From: Laccaria trichodermophora
Taxonomy: Eukaryota > Basidiomycota > Agaricomycetes > Agaricales > Hydnangiaceae
Direction of reading: 5' to 3'
Assembly (NCBI GenBank): GCA_018417955.1
Contig: JACTVC010000001.1
Coordinates: 2,728,001-2,792,000 of the forward strand
Length of the DNA stretch: 64,000 nt
This document shows, piece after piece, positions 22,845-33,215 of this stretch. The notes below the pieces were generated by a model, which was given only the letters and a program-made list of their open reading frames with translations, searched no databases and was not told where the DNA came from. Positions within the stretch are counted from its first letter, which is position 1, and each line of letters starts with the position of its first letter. The position numbers and the translations under genes were made by a program.

Positions 22845-24602
22845 ATGCCACACCCATCACACGCAAAGGGCCGTCGCCTGAGTGTCAGCGCCAAAGCTGC
22901 TCCACAGGGTAGCTTCACCCATTTCTTCACTTCAGAGCAACTCGAAAGTGGCAGTTTTTGTATTCCTTCTGCTTATGAAAGCGGCTATGGAAATACGTCT
23001 CCCACTCAGCCCAGTGGCTACGGTAACTACGCTCTTGGTAACAGCTACGGTCCTCCTCCTGCCTCGCCCTCGTACATCTCCGCTTCGAACAGGAGCTTTG
23101 CCCCCATGATGCAGAACAGCAATTTCTACGCTCCTCCTCCTGTTTCGCCTTCATACATCGGCGCGCTCAATGCAAACTTCTCTTCGATGCAAATGTCTGA
23201 CCCCCGAACGTTCTCATCGACTCGCGGACATTATAGGACCTATCCAGAGGCCAGGAAATCAAGGGCGATCCATAAATTTACTAAGGAGTTATGTGGAATG
23301 ATTTTCTTACACTGTCTTCCAGATGAAGGCTACGCCAGACCCAGCCGTCTTGCAGCTCCCTTGTCTATCAGTCAGGTGTGCCGCCGCTGGAGGTCTATTG
23401 CTCTGGAATCTCCGAAATTATGGTGTTCCATCCATATCATGCGAAACCTTAGAGCGCCCCACTTTCCTAGCCCTGCCTTACTCAGCGCGTGGCTCACGCG
23501 TGCGGGAAACCAGCCGCTGGAGATCTGCTTTGCGCCTGAAGACCCTGAAGACCGCTCGCATCGTACCCACGCACCGGAAGTGAAGCAGATTCTGGATACA
23601 CTGGTCTACTTCATTGATAGATGGAGCGACGTCAAGCTTTATACACGCTACGTCAATATGAGCAGTCTCAAACACATACCAAGCACTGGTGCACCCAGGC
23701 TGGAGTCTTTGGAACTGGTCGGTCCTTCCGACTTTAAAGAGTTCAGCACCAGAGTGTCCAATATTTGGGCAGCGTCTCCTCGATTTAAGGAATTTAAAAT
23801 GGAGCACTGGGGTGCTCCCAGTACTTCACCCGGATTCCTTTCCATATTTAACCTCCCTTTCCAACAGTTAACCAGTATCTCCCTCTCCAACACTGTGTCG
23901 GTCATCGAATGCATCCGGATGTTACAATTCTCCCCCAGACTAGTCAACTGCGTGTTTGAGAACATTTCAGTGGGTTCCTTGCCGCATCCCTCGAACGCAA
24001 AGGTGGCTACGCTCCACAATCTGCGTTCTCTCGAGCTCACCGTCGACCTCCTCGAATTTGATAACCACAGCCAGCATATGATTCTTGCGCCAATTCTCAA
24101 CACCATCAAGGCTCCGCGTCTTCAGAGCCTTATTTTGGGATCCGAAGAACGATGGTCACAGCAGGCTTTCGACGCGTTCATGGGATGGTCTCAGTGTCCT
24201 CTTGAGAGCCTGACCTTAGACATCATTGCCTTAACCGACAAAGATCTAGAAAAATGTCTCCATCGAGTCAGCAATACTTTGACGCATCTCAAGATTCACA
24301 CCGGATCAGACCACCCATCGCCTCTTCGTCCCGCCCTCCTCCAGAAGCTTTCATTTGACCCGCAAGGGTTTTACTGCCCTCTCCTCAAGACTGTCAGCGT
24401 CAATCGTCAGACCATTGTGGGCTCTGACGGAGCGTTTGGAAGCATGATTAAATCTCGCTGGTATAATTCGGGTCGGCGGCTTAGGAAAGTTGTCCTCGAA
24501 ATTGACACGAAGACAGAACACTACCATGACGTCCGACGCTTGGAAAATATGCAACGCGAAGGATTGAAGCTTGACATTTCTGAGAGGAATAATGTGGTGT
24601 AA
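22845..24602 (+). CDS. F-box protein with Tyr/Ser/Pro-rich N terminus
   Basis: Single exon, 585 aa. Residues about 150-195 form an F-box-like segment: helix ELCGMIFLHCLP, then LSISQVCRRWRSIALESPKLW, the signature seen in agaricomycete F-box proteins. The C-terminal 380 residues are an irregular LRR-like array with repeated L-xx-L spacing (LRSLELTVDLLEF, LQSLILGSEERW, LESLTLDIIALT). The first 140 residues are low complexity: GYGNTSPTQPSGYGNY, then two related copies of YxPPPxSPSYIxALN-type sequence. It probably acts as an SCF ubiquitin-ligase substrate receptor. It belongs to a different subfamily from the MHRCL copies. The start is the first ATG, preceded by an ATAAAA element about 225 bp upstream. 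Confidence 0.85.
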   Translation: MPHPSHAKGRRLSVSAKAAPQGSFTHFFTSEQLESGSFCIPSAYESGYGNTSPTQPSGYGNYALGNSYGPPPASPSYISASNRSFAPMMQNSNFYAPPPVSPSYIGALNANFSSMQMSDPRTFSSTRGHYRTYPEARKSRAIHKFTKELCGMIFLHCLPDEGYARPSRLAAPLSISQVCRRWRSIALESPKLWCSIHIMRNLRAPHFPSPALLSAWLTRAGNQPLEICFAPEDPEDRSHRTHAPEVKQILDTLVYFIDRWSDVKLYTRYVNMSSLKHIPSTGAPRLESLELVGPSDFKEFSTRVSNIWAASPRFKEFKMEHWGAPSTSPGFLSIFNLPFQQLTSISLSNTVSVIECIRMLQFSPRLVNCVFENISVGSLPHPSNAKVATLHNLRSLELTVDLLEFDNHSQHMILAPILNTIKAPRLQSLILGSEERWSQQAFDAFMGWSQCPLESLTLDIIALTDKDLEKCLHRVSNTLTHLKIHTGSDHPSPLRPALLQKLSFDPQGFYCPLLKTVSVNRQTIVGSDGAFGSMIKSRWYNSGRRLRKVVLEIDTKTEHYHDVRRLENMQREGLKLDISERNNVV

Positions 24603-25251
24603 GTTGATTTCGTTCCCATTTTCACCTTGAATTATCTCACTTTTTGGGGCTTCTTTTAGTTCCAGATGCTTTTACTAGTGTCCGACCGCCGAAAAGAAAA
24701 AAATACATATTGGATATCCGAATATCTCGCACTTTGCACCTCGCATCAACCTCGCATGGACTTGTTCAAGTTTATCCTCATGGACTATCGCATTTAGGCA
24801 CACACATACGGACCTGAAAATTCCACAATTCCTGTACCTCTACCACATCCATCGCATACATACTTAGCCTCAGTAGCTTTTCATCGCAATGTATCCTCCT
24901 AAGTTTCTGTACCGCCTTGTATTCCCACTGTATTCTCATACGGTTATTACGTCAACAGTCTACCTGACAGGGGTCAAGAAAGCGCGTTCATGAGCAATTC
25001 AAGAGCAATTTAACTAAGTTTAGTGACCTCACGATGCAGTACTAAAGGTCTCAAAAGCTAAAGCATCTAGCGCGCCTTTGTTTTGAGGACAATGATTTTG
25101 TCTGAGACGTAGCTTTGACATCGGCTGTTATGTCTTTGTATTGTTTGTGCCTGACACCAAATTCACTAAACATGAAGCGCTGTGGATCCATTCCCGAGCG
25201 TTCCGCCTTCAACGGTCGTTCAACGATCCCAAAACTCCTTCCGTATCGCGA
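24603..25251. other. spacer, no gene seen
   Basis: 3' flank of the F-box gene and promoter region of the GT90 gene. No exon or RNA gene is visible. Confidence 0.5.
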
Positions 25252-27510
25252 ATGTCCACGATGAAGGCGTTCAAGACGCGTAAAATCTCCAGGTCCGTTC
25301 GAACCTACTGCTTATACGTCGCCCTGGGTACCGTCTTCGTCATCATCTGCAATGCAGACGCCTTTCGGTTTCGAAAATCTTCAACGAAATTTCCCATTCC
25401 CTCTCAAGAAACATCATGGCTGTCGAAAAAAGCCAATATATATGGGAAAAACACGCGTCCAGAAGAACCTATTGGCCTTGTCAAGCCTGAAGAGCACCCC
25501 ATACCGAAGTTGATACAGGAGGCTGAATCAAAGTACGAGGAAAAGCTGCAACGGCAGAGTAAGACCCTAGGGGATGCCGTTGCAGAGTACAAAAGACGGT
25601 ATCGACGGGAACCGCCCAAGGGCTTCGACGAGTGGTGGGATTTCGCTCAAAAGTATGACGTGAAGATGGTAGATGAGTACGATGGGTTGATGGCGGATTT
25701 GGCTCCATTTTCCGAGCTTTCTGGTGTAGAAGTACGCCGTCGTGCTGCTCAGGTTAGTCTCTTATATCCCGACGATGACTGTTGTTCACTCTCATCTTCA
25801 AGGCTGGTCAACTGCCATCAATTGATTTGCTTCGCATAAAGGGCGGCAAGGTCACGATTGAAAATAATCATGGAGGGTTCAAGGACTCAGAAGTCAGTGC
25901 TCGAGCTCGTGGATTCCGTTCTATGCTTGGGAAGTTCATGAAAAAGGTGCGTGTCGATAATACTTTCAACCCCCTTCGTTTCTGAATCCCTGTCTAGCTT
26001 CCAGACATGGATTTTCCAATTAATGCTAAGGCAGAAGGCAGAGTTGTCGTCCCTTGGGAGCATCAACGTTACCCCAATCTCACGCAGCAGGATTCTTCAG
26101 GTTCGTCACGCGAATCAACCCTTCCACCCCGTTAACACCACCTTAACAGGTGGAATTGACTCAATGCTGGGCGGGAAGTTCAAGCCAGATTGGGGTTCAG
26201 ACGGCAACGTTTGGGACTCGTGGCGTCGAACGTGTTCTCCAGACAGCCCCGCTCGCCGTCTGTATTTCTCTATGCGGAATCAAGCCATCTCCCATGGGAA
26301 AAACTACTTGGCCTCCGTTGCGCCAAGTCGTGGTTACGATTTTGGCTTCTCACCAACCACATCTTCTGCTGTCGATTACTGCGATGAACCCCATTCACAC
26401 GTCCTTCAAGGCCACTTTTTCTCCGACTGGCGAACATTACCAGCGCTATACCCGATATTCAGTCCAGCCAAGGCCAGAGGATTTCTCGATATCAGAATAC
26501 CCAGTCATTATTATTACGGGAGCACGAAAGGTTATACCTATGGTTGGGACTTCGACAAGAAGGTGCTGGTCGACGTGGACGCTATGGAAGTTCCATGGGA
26601 AGACAAAGTCGACAAGATTTTCTGGAGAGGTGCGACCACGGGAGGCGGAAACCACCCACCTGGCTTCACGCCTCAGTTTCAAAGGCACAGGTACGTTCCT
26701 CACAGCTGTATAGAACTGCACATTTCCTAACTCTCTTTCAGATTTCTTCGAATGGCCTCAGATAAATCAGAAACTAACCGCACAGTCCTCGCTACAAAAC
26801 CTAATTCTACGGGTTTCGTTCCTGTTTCCGTTCCAGTTGGCCAATTGAATGAGGAGATTATGGACACTGCTTTCGTCAAAGTAGCAGGACAATATCCTGG
26901 CGGCCTTTCGGCACTGATGACTGCACACCGCTTCGCGAACCCCGTCCCACTGGGAAAGCATTGGTCATACAAGTACCTGGTCGATATGGACGGGATGAGC
27001 TACAGCGGCAGATTTCTTGCCTTCCTCGCTAGTGACAGCGTGCCTCTCAAAGCCACCGTGTATGATGAATTCTTTTCTGATTGGATCCAGCCTTGGTACG
27101 CACAAACCCTCTACCTACGATGAGAAGCTTATCAGCATGGCAGGTATCACTTCATTCCTTTGTCGCCATCATACCAAGAAGTTTACAACATCTACATGTA
27201 CTTCTCTGGGCCGACATCGGCTGTTTTCAAAGCGGCGAACTTTACAGACGTGGCTATCCCTTCTCCTCACCAGAAGCGGACACCCCCACTGGAGGGCGAC
27301 GAGCACTTGCGTCGGATCGCCACCGCCGGAAAGCGGTGGAAGAAAACCATTGGTCGGACATTGGATATGGAGGGTGAGCCACTCGTTTCGACTTGGTGTT
27401 TTGAGGCTGACTTTATCCACAACAATCTAGTCTACGTCTACCGACTATGCTTAGAGTGGGCTCGACTCTGGGCAGATGACCGCGATTCCATGAATTTCAG
27501 CCTCCCGTAG
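25252..27510 (+). CDS. GT90 (CAP10-like) glycosyltransferase
   Basis: Seven exons (25252-25752, 25803-25946, 25998-26100, 26150-26690, 26742-27095, 27144-27373, 27431-27510) give 650 aa. It is a type II membrane protein: a basic cytosolic tail (MKAFKTRKISRSVR), then one signal-anchor YCLYVALGTVFVIICNADAF. The catalytic CAP10/DUF821 domain fills the C-terminal half, with IFWRGATTGGG, a QRHR motif, KYLVDMDGMSYSGRF, LASDSVPLKATVYDEFF and the W-x-H/Y-IPLSPSYQEVY segment, all diagnostic of the family (O-xylosyl- or O-glucosyltransferases; in Cryptococcus, CAP10/CXT1). It would act in the Golgi lumen on glycans or proteins. Donor and acceptor substrates cannot be deduced. The full-length, intron-consistent model suggests a working gene. 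Confidence 0.92.
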
Positions 27511-27949
27511 ACGTTTTGTGCAACTGATCTTGTTAGACTAGCAAGTCCGCGATATGCTCTTGGATCTGCAGATGCTACATTGTTGTATTATTATCATTAT
27601 TCGCATCGTTGCTACCACGTACATGTAAATAAATACCCGCTAATCCGAAATTTTGGTGACTGACGAGGTGTCGGTCATCGGGCGTATTGATCAAAATATG
27701 CGCTTTTAACAAGGTCACTCAAGACTCTTGAGTCAAGAGGTCCTTGTCGGTTTACCTTGTCCATATGGTCGGTCTTCTTTCTTTCGACACGCCATTCTAA
27801 ATCCTTTGTTCATACATGAGGACAAGGCGCCCTGATCACAATGAGCCCAGTGGTGCCACTGAATGATCTTGCTATATAGACCGAACGAAAAATTCCAAGG
27901 CTGGATTCCACAACACGTCGAAGTTCGAACTACAGTTACAGTCAGTCAA
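27511..27949. other. spacer, no gene seen
   Basis: 3' flank of the GT90 gene and upstream sequence of the next F-box pseudogene; nothing recognisable. Confidence 0.5.
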
Positions 27950-29962
27950 TCAACGCCACTCCTGCTTCCAGTGAGTCTAAATCCGATCCTAACTTCCTCT
28001 CCATCTTGACTGACGTTGCCGACGCAGGAAACGACATGAACCCTTCTCCAAGCCAGACTGCCTTGATGCGTAAAGTCGAAGGGCTCTTGGAAATGAGCGA
28101 GAATCTGGACCACAGCACCAAATCCATGATTCCCTATTACAAAGCCGTCGTCTCTCCAATCCGGTGCATACCAACGGAGATTTGGGCCATGATCTTTGTG
28201 GAGTGCCTCCGCTATGAGAATCGACTTTACATAGAGGTCGTACGAGATGAAGCCCCTCTCAACGTAGCGGGGGTGTGTCAACGTTGGCGTGCAATCGCTC
28301 TTTCGACGCCTTTCCTTTGGAGTTCCATATGGATCACCCGGTCTCCATCCCTCGACAATTCATACCCACGCAGAGAGCTGGTCTCTTTGTGGCTTGCTCG
28401 ATCAGCTCCGTGCCCGATCTCCTTCTCGTTCACCATTGACATGCAGGGCGATTTACCAGCCGTGCAGGACCTTTATGCAGGAAATAAACAAAATTCTCCT
28501 GATCAGGAAGCCCTCGTGGGAGAACTGCTCCGTTGTATGTCACGCTGGAAATCTGTCCAGTTCGCTTTGCCTTTCCTCAATGGCTATGATATCGAGGCAG
28601 GAGTACCATTGTTAGAGAGAGTCAAGGTGATCAAGGATGTGGTCCAATCTTGGAGCACCTTTGACCCATTCATTCACCGAATATGAGAGCACGCTCCGCG
28701 ACTGCGTATCTTCTCGTTATGCGACGATACTGACTGGAGCATTCGTTACGAAAAAGACTTGTTGCCAGTGCCTATCAGACTTACCGAGCTCGATATTGAC
28801 TTTGATTATCCCCTGATACTGTGCTGGCTAGTTTTCCACGAGTCACCTGAATTGACGAGGTGTAATTTGGGGCGATTTTGCGGCATCGAAGACTCATGCG
28901 CGACTCTACCTCCAGTTTTCCTTCCCCAGCTACATTCCCTAACGGTGACGAGTACAATTCAACGCTTCGATGAAGGAGAAACGTTGAAGTTGACGAAGGT
29001 GCTGTCCTTGATTACTGCACCCAATCTTAAAACGTTTGGGATGTATTGGGACAACGGTTATCTGCATGAACCTTTCATGTCATTCCTCGCCCGATCGGCC
29101 TGTGCCCTGACAGAGCTTTTCATTTTCACCGTGCCCATTCCAAAGAGGGAGATGAAAGAGGTTCTCGAAGCGATAAGCGGGTCCATCAAAATCCTAAAAG
29201 TGGACGTTGGGATGACAGGCACCCCGTTCGGAAAGGATTTGCTGCGGTCGCTTACACTTGAGACAGGGTCCAAAGAATTTTTAGGACAAATCAGGACATA
29301 TGTACCTCCATAATTGTTGCCATTTGTAAAATAAAGAAGCTGGTGTGCATCTCGAAAACATCAATTGTCAAAATTACAAAATGAAGAACAATAAAAACAT
29401 TGAGCACATTCAATTTGCATATTTAAACAATTTCTTTGTGAAATAATCTTGGTAGCCATGGCAACACCACTCAGCTGAAGAATATGTTGAAGAATAAAAT
29501 AATGAAAATGACCACTCGATGTGCTCGTCGTTCTTATTGTTCATCCGTTTGAGATTTTGATAATCAATATTTTTGGGTTGTACATCAGCTTTATTATTCA
29601 ATAAGTGTCTACAATTATGGAGGTACCTTTGCCCAGATCAAACATTGGACCCTGCCTCAAGTGTTACTTGGAGAGGCCCCGACGAGAAATTCCTATGCCC
29701 TAACTTAGAACGGATCTTGTTTGGCCGCTCCGTTATCGGTAAGAGAAACAGTCTTTTCATACGAATGGTCGAATCCAGGTGGCACGTGGACAATGGTAGG
29801 GTTCGTTTGGACGAAGTTGAAATCTATTCCGCGCGTAAACTTGGTCCACCCCCAGGCTTTGATCAGCTCGAAGTATATCAGAGGCAGGGTCTCAAATTAC
29901 ACGTGGATTATGACTGGGACACTGAGATCAAAAGTGATATGGAGGGCGAAAATACAGAGTAG
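27950..29962 (+). pseudogene. F-box protein, second family, copy 1 (disrupted)
   Basis: Paralogue of the copy at 30481-32177. The F-box region reads VVSPIRCIPTEIWAMIF, then VAGVCQRWRAIALSTPFLW, followed by an LRR-like body. Lesions: the expected ATG is missing (copy 2 starts upstream of the homologous INPD/SKSDP region; here the first ATG is at 28036); an in-frame TGA at 28684-28686 replaces the Trp of IHRIWANAPRLR in copy 2; and a 409-bp element sits inside the coding sequence at 29255-29663. Removing the element plus one copy of TTA restores the reading LRSLTWRGPDEKFLCPN seen in copy 2, after which the frame is open to 29962. The gene was therefore intact at this point before the insertion. 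Confidence 0.88.
29255..29663. mobile_element. 409-bp MITE with TIRs and TTA target duplication
   Basis: The element starts CACTTGAGACAGGGTCCAA and ends with the inverted complement TTGGACCCTGCCTCAAGTG, a 19-bp terminal inverted repeat with one mismatch. A second inverted match, GTACCTCCATAATTGT, lies 20-30 bp further in on both sides. It is flanked by TTA (29252-29254 and 29664-29666), and the uninterrupted paralogue at 31846 has a single CTTACTTGGAGAGG. The interior is AT-rich with no coding capacity. A 3-bp TTA duplication is typical of PIF/Harbinger and also allowed for CACTA elements; the CACT- terminus leaves the superfamily open. Confidence 0.9.
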
Positions 29963-30480
29963 GGTGACGATACAAAGGAGAGGACCAGTTCAAGGGGGAA
30001 GGACTGGACTGGGGGTGACCATGTTACTTCACTGAATAAAGTCTATCAGCTTCATAATGTCGGCAGCGAGTTATTTGATCGTACACGCATGTGTCTCTCA
30101 TTGCACTGGCGAGGCTCTTTCTGGCTCTTGAAATTTGCTTAGTGAGCTCACTGCCGCCTGCGACCACTAGTGGCATTGAATAAAGAGGACCACGGCTGAC
30201 AGTCGAGAGTATTGCATTGAGGATGCAACCGAAAGGGTCAAGTGAATATAGCTGAGCGAATGGATTGTTTCCCGGCCGTCCCTCCAACGGATTCGAAAGA
30301 AAGGGGTGTAGTCTTTGTTGCCCAAAATAAGCGCAATTCTTTGATTGTGAGTGATCTCTTAATCGAGGGAAATCCCGGATGCGTCGAGGATCCATTGTCG
30401 CTTGACAATGCCACTGGAGCACCGGTACTGAAATATAAGACCAACCAACCAGTCAATCATTGAATCTCCCCAGACAGACC
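29963..30480. other. spacer, no gene seen
   Basis: Intergenic sequence between the two F-box paralogues; nothing recognisable. Confidence 0.5.
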
Positions 30481-32177
30481 ATGACCATGTCGAACGACAC
30501 CCAATCAGCTAACGCCACTTGTGCCACCAATGAGACCGAACCCAAAATTAACCCTGATCTCCTCCCCATCTTTAACTATGTTGCTGATATTCTCAACGCA
30601 GGCAACGACATAGACCCTTCGCTGGACCAGGCTGCCTTGATGCAGAAAATTGTAGGGCTCTTGGAGGCGAAAAAGACTCTGAGCCACGCCCCAGGTTCTT
30701 TGATAATGCGATGCAAGGCCGTCCTCTCTCCAATCCGACGTGTACCAACGGAAATCTGGAGCATGATCTTTTTGATGGTTCTTATCGCCGACGAAGACGA
30801 GGTGCACGAAGACTTTTTCGTAGAGGCCAGAAAAGACGAAGCTCCTCTCAACGTAGCTGGGGTATGTCAACGTTGGCGTGCGATCGCACTTTCGACACCT
30901 GCGCTCTGGAGGTCCTTGGAAATCACCCGGACTGCTGATCTGCGCAGCTCCTATCCACACCCCGAGTTGGCCATCCTGTGGGTGGCCCGGTCGCGCCCCA
31001 CCCGATCTCCTTCTCACTCGATACCAAGGAGGATGGCCTTTTCACCTGGCGGGATCTTGAGGACTTCCATGAACCTAAACGAAATTTCCCTCTGGTTCAA
31101 CTTCTCGTAGTTGAACTGCTGATGTGCATGCCACGCTGGAGAACGGTTCGTCTCGACTTGCCTTTCCTCAATGGCCATGATTTCCCTATTCCTGAAACGG
31201 GCACACCGTTGTTAGAGAGCCTCAAGGTGACCAGGAGAGCGACCCAGTCTTGGACGACCAACATTCATCGGATATGGGCGAATGCTCCGCGTCTGCGTAG
31301 GTTCAACATGAACGACGAGACTGAATGCAGCCGTGGCGATAAAACTTTGATGTCAATGCCATCCAGGCTGACGGAGCTCAGACTTGTGTACGACCTGTCC
31401 CTAGCAGAATGCTGGGGCATCTTGTGAGCATCACCGGAATTGGTCGTCTGCTCTTTGGAACGGGTTTCTGGCGTAGACGACTCGGCGATGAATTTCACTC
31501 CAGTTTTCCTTCCCAAGCTACATTCACTATCGCTGGGGAGTGTAATCTGTGACTTTGGAGACTTACAAAGGGAATCGTACCTGACGAATGTCCTGAACTT
31601 GATCACTGCCCCTAATCTCCAAAAGTTTACGATACAGTGGGACGTCGGTTATCGACATGAACCTTTGGTATCTTTCGTTGCCCGATCAGCCTGCGCGCTG
31701 ACAGGACTTTGCATAACCAATATACCGATTTCCGAGAGGGAATTGGAAGAAGTTCTCAATTTGATGAGCGGGTCCATCAAGTTCCTGGAGATGGAAGGAA
31801 GTTTAAGTTTTAGAAGACCCTCGGTTGGAAAACATTTATTGAAATTACTTACTTGGAGAGGCCGCGACGAGGAATTCCTCTGCCCAAATCTAGAAAGTAT
31901 ATCAGTCAACTCATCCATCATTGGCAAAAGATATGGTCTCCTCACAACAATGGTCGAGTTGAGATGGCATACAGGCGACGGTAGAACTCAACTGACAAAG
32001 GTTACAATCACCATTCCAGAGAATTCAGAGAAAGATGAAGCATCCTTGGATCAGCTGGAGAGGCTAATAAACGAGGGTCTCTCAGTAGTAGTGGGGTTCG
32101 GGGTCGAGGAGACTCAGCAGAGGAACGTTGAAGACGCGGACGACGAAGACACGGACAACGAGGACACGTCAAGCTGA
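30481..32177 (+). pseudogene. F-box protein, second family, copy 2 (two lesions)
   Basis: Starts at MTMSNDTQS. The F-box is at about residues 85-145: VLSPIRRVPTEIWSMIFL and GVCQRWRAIALSTPALW. A one-base loss in a C run near 30997 (copy 1 ARSAPCPISF, here ARSRPTRSPS) shifts the frame, and the body continues in another frame from PHPISFSLDT. At 31425-31427 an in-frame TGA follows ECWGIL, where copy 1 has a sense codon. The frame then continues to an acidic C-terminal tail (EDADDEDTDNED). An ancestral protein of about 560 aa is implied. The single-base shift could be an error, but the independent stop argues for a true pseudogene. Confidence 0.75.
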
Positions 32178-32361
32178 TACACGGAGAACGAAGAAGAGCA
32201 TGGCGAACACACGAAGAGGTGTTGTGAGGAAGCATGGGAGATGTTAGAGGATATACCAATTCATTTAAAGTGGAAGCCGAAAGGGTACACAATACGTATA
32301 TATACTAGAGGGGTCGATTAGCGTTGAAAATGAGGCGAAGCATTAATCGGACCCACCTAGC

Positions 32362-32490
32362 CTATGCCTGTTTCTTGCTCTTCTCTAAGTATCTCGCGTT
32401 CACCGCCACGAAGTGGTACCCAACGACGGTGACCATGGCCAGCAGCCCGAGAGAGTTAGCCAGATTGTAAAGAGTGTTGTGTGAAATCAT
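32362..32490 (-). CDS. OST4: OST4-like subunit of oligosaccharyltransferase
   Basis: A 42-aa single-exon gene on the minus strand. It has the whole family pattern: a short polar N terminus (MISHNTLYNLAN), one membrane helix (SLGLLAMVTVVGYHFVAVN) ending in the characteristic YH-x-VAVN motif, and a Lys-rich C-terminal tail (KSKKQA). OST4 proteins are 30-45 aa, so it is full length. It is an ER-membrane subunit that helps join STT3 and OST3/6 in the complex transferring N-glycans to nascent proteins. The start codon is the only in-frame ATG that includes the conserved N terminus. It is divergently arranged with QCR8, with 202 bp between the start codons. Identification rests on family knowledge; length and motif agree well. 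Confidence 0.88.
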   Translation of the reverse strand: MISHNTLYNLANSLGLLAMVTVVGYHFVAVNARYLEKSKKQA

Positions 32491-32692
32491 CCTAGATGAA
32501 GAATACGTCAGTAAAGCCTAGGATAAATAGTGAAGATGAGGGTCCTGACGGGGGAGAACGTGGTGTGAGGCCAAGTTGAGGCTGTCGTGGACGGTGGGAT
32601 GATGCGCTTTGTTTGTTTTTTGTTTGCATGTCACGGATGAGAACGGACTTGCGGCTTCAAAGCAATAACTCAACTCTCCTCCGCTAGCCATC
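32491..32692. promoter_or_regulatory. shared divergent promoter OST4/QCR8
   Basis: Only 202 bp separate the start codons of OST4 (minus) and QCR8 (plus), so both core promoters and 5' UTRs must lie here. I see no clear TATA box. Shared regulation is an inference from the arrangement. Confidence 0.6.
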
Positions 32693-33215
32693 ATGAAGCC
32701 CACTGCTGCCCGTCTAAGCGATATGCCCGGACGTAAGTTGTCTGTATACTCTGGCAAGAGCGTTATAATGACCCTTTTCATCTCCAGCCAAGGTATACGT
32801 GAGCAATTCTCGTTGTGGACTTTTTCAATGCGCCTCAGTCGTCTGTTATAGAGCCTTTGGTGGGGTGACAAGTCTGGTGGAGTCCGACTGAAGGGAGTCA
32901 CTCAATATAGTGCGTCACTATCTCCTACAGCACTTACTCATTGTTGACGGTCACCCGTCAGCTCTTTCCCCATATCAAGTGAAAGCTGCTCCTCATTGGC
33001 TCCGCCACTACCTCTTCAATGGTTACCGCCGCCTCTCCGGCGAGTTGTTCTTCTTCGGTGTCCCCTTCGTCCTGGGTATGTCACCGTTATCATTACCTTG
33101 TTACCGTGATGGTAACCCTGTGCATTAAGGCTACAGTGTCTACGCATGGGCGAAGCGCGTTGATGAATACCAGAACAGCAAAGCTGGACACATTGCGGCT
33201 GGTGTACATCACTAA
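32693..33215 (+). CDS. QCR8: cytochrome bc1 complex subunit 8
   Basis: Five exons (32693-32732, 32788-32792, 32852-32909, 32962-33075, 33130-33215) give 100 aa. The N terminus MKPTAARLSDMPGPK leads to LWWGDKSGGVRLKGVTQY, the family hallmark KAAPHWLRHYLFNGYRR, a membrane helix (GELFFFGVPFVLGYSVYAW), and a short C terminus ending HIAAGVHH. QCR8 is the small ubiquinone-binding subunit of respiratory complex III in the mitochondrial inner membrane. Exon 2 is a 5-nt microexon (CCAAG): leaving it out breaks the frame, and including it restores the conserved Gly-Pro-Lys. Length and motifs match the family throughout, so the gene looks functional. Confidence 0.93.
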
